14,613 nt of DNA, taken from assembly GCA_017517985.1 (NCBI GenBank), contig JAFWWX010000169.1, forward strand, positions 1-14,613. Reading direction: 5' to 3'. This DNA is from Clostridia bacterium (lineage in GTDB: Bacteria > Bacillota_A > Clostridia > Oscillospirales > CAG-382). Shown piece by piece: positions 13,485-14,613 of the stretch. The number at the start of each line of letters is the position of its first letter. Positions within the stretch are counted from its first letter, which is position 1. Made by a program: the position numbers and the translations under genes. A model generated the notes under the pieces. It did not search any database. It was not told the origin of the DNA and saw nothing but the letters and a program-made list of their open reading frames with translations.

Positions 13485-14613
13485 TATTCAAAATTTATAT
13501 GATTTGCCGGATGTGTCCGTGATTGATGATGTGGATATTGAAAGCATGAAAAAAGAAATGGTTGCGGACTTTGAAGCGTTATACAAAGAGGAAACAGGGG
13601 AATCAATTACCTTGTACCCGGCAGACAAAGACCGCATCAAATTAAATGTTGTTGCAAATAAGCTGTACCAAGCATTCCAATGTATCGACAAGGGATTCAA
13701 AATGAATCTTTTGAAATATGCTTATGGCGATTATCTGAAGCACCTTGGGGCCAACAAGAAAACCTTTAAACAGGATTCCCGGCCGGCCGTAACGGTGCTT
13801 CGTTTTACCTTACAGGAAGCCCGAACACAGGTTACAGCAATTCCGCAAGGAAAAAGAGCAACCGCCGGAGATAATGTGTTTTTTGCAACGGATGATTATG
13901 CAGAAATTGCAGCCGGACAGATGTATGTTGATGTTTCCGCAACCTGTACAGAATTGGGAACGATAGGAAATAAATACATCCCCGGACAGATTAACGCTAT
14001 GGCGGACAAAATCCCCTATGTGGCAAGCGTGGAAAACATCACAGAATCAGACGGCGGCAGCGGAGAGGAAACCGATGCAGAGTTTAGAGAAAGAATCTTT
14101 CTTGCGCCATCCTCATATTCCACGGCCGGCCCGGAAGATGCTTATATCTATTGGGTGCGCCAATATAATTCCGCAGCGATTGAGGATGTCAAGCCAAATA
14201 CGACAGCAGATGCAACGGTGGATATTCGCCTTGTGCTTACAGATGGAGAGTTGCCAAGCGATGCCTTCCTTGATGATTTAATGACATATTTAACCACAAC
14301 ACCGATTAGACCGCTAACCGACAAATTATCGGTAGCTGCCCCGGATGTGGTGGAATATGACCTTAATTTCACTTATTACATCGCCCGGAGCAACAAAGAA
14401 AATGTTGAAACCATACAGGCAGCGGTGGAAGATGCAGCAAATGCCTTTGTAATTTGGCAAAAAACACATATCGGGGCCGACATCAACACCGATATGTTGA
14501 CCGAATTTGTGCGAGCAGCCGGAGCAAAAAGGGCCCCGATTAGCAAGCCTACATATACAGCAATCGGAAATACCGAAATCGCAGTTGCAAAATCCGTCAC
14601 GATATTATATGGG
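13474..14613 (+). CDS. Baseplate protein J (partial, runs off right edge)
   Basis: The frame is open from ATG 13474 to the end of the window (380 codons, no stop), so only the C-terminus is missing. AAAGGTGGTG (13454-13463) is the ribosome binding site, inside the previous gene. Domains: an N-terminal helical part (1-110), a beta-rich core with VTAIPQGKRATAGDNVFFAT (about 123-142), the hallmark SDGGSGEETDAEFRERI (about 192-208) followed by YSTAGPEDAYIYWVRQ, then a C-terminal domain with a TTPIRPLTDKLSV segment. Protein J (T4 gp6-like) forms the wedge ring of the baseplate around the hub. Pro is CCT only once in 15, unlike the capsid gene. Confidence 0.93.
   Translation, partial: MSISIQNLYDLPDVSVIDDVDIESMKKEMVADFEALYKEETGESITLYPADKDRIKLNVVANKLYQAFQCIDKGFKMNLLKYAYGDYLKHLGANKKTFKQDSRPAVTVLRFTLQEARTQVTAIPQGKRATAGDNVFFATDDYAEIAAGQMYVDVSATCTELGTIGNKYIPGQINAMADKIPYVASVENITESDGGSGEETDAEFRERIFLAPSSYSTAGPEDAYIYWVRQYNSAAIEDVKPNTTADATVDIRLVLTDGELPSDAFLDDLMTYLTTTPIRPLTDKLSVAAPDVVEYDLNFTYYIARSNKENVETIQAAVEDAANAFVIWQKTHIGADINTDMLTEFVRAAGAKRAPISKPTYTAIGNTEIAVAKSVTILYG

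Noticed and set aside
1..14613. Global reassignment of TAG to an amino acid (code 15 type), suggested by the amber codon in the tape measure
   Set aside because: Nine other genes end at TAG with the next gene starting directly after or overlapping, so TAG is a normal stop. Suppression at a single site remains possible.
1..14613. Search for CRISPR arrays, tRNA genes, IS elements, diversity-generating repeats, attachment sites and riboswitches
   Set aside because: No regularly spaced repeats, cloverleaf sequence, transposase, template/variable repeat pair, or long untranslated leader was seen; nearly all bases are accounted for by coding sequence.

Overview
The window is a compact, one-strand (+) block of virion structural genes from a contractile-tailed (myovirus-type) phage or prophage. 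AGGAGG-like ribosome binding sites before almost every gene, two TTG starts, GC in the mid-40s by eye, a ClpP-type prohead protease and LysM-bearing tail proteins point to a Gram-positive host, most likely a gut Clostridia/Lachnospiraceae-type Firmicute. The host call is inference. No integrase, lysis, replication, tRNA, CRISPR or IS feature is visible, so lysogeny cannot be judged here. No promoter is evident; genes overlap by 1-17 nt or sit 5-25 nt apart, so this looks like one late operon. No stretch above 300 nt lacks a gene.

Layout. Head module (1-4116): C-terminal tail of the portal, ClpP-like prohead protease with a fused scaffold-like C-terminus (probably also made separately from an internal start), head decoration protein, gpE-type major capsid protein, an acidic gpFI-position protein, gpFII-like head-tail connector, and a gpZ-like minor tail protein. 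This order resembles phage lambda (B-C/Nu3-D-E-FI-FII-Z). Tail module (4123-14613): tail terminator candidate, a small unknown, tail sheath, tail tube, tail assembly chaperone with a probable -1 frameshift product, tape measure, gpX, gpD with a C-terminal LysM, spike gpV, gpU, gp25/gpW-like wedge protein, and baseplate protein J running off the right edge. These tail families are P2-like, so the phage is a lambda-head/P2-tail mosaic.

How the parts work together: protease and scaffold shape and mature the capsid, decoration protein stabilises it, and connector and terminator proteins join it to the tail. Sheath and tube polymerise to a length set by the tape measure, helped by the two chaperone forms. 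gpX, D, V, U, W and J build the hub, spike and baseplate.

Most noteworthy: (1) no GATC was found anywhere in 14.6 kb, and Asp is always GAC before codons starting with C; (2) an in-frame amber codon splits the tape measure gene at codon 398; (3) an unannotated -1 frameshift extension of the tail chaperone fills 7251-7385 and overlaps the tape measure start, with a 12-bp perfect hairpin inside it; (4) a nested scaffold start in the protease gene, marked by a 16-bp copy of the next gene's ribosome binding site; (5) a spike ending in 11-residue repeats and a Cys-Asp-Cys tip.
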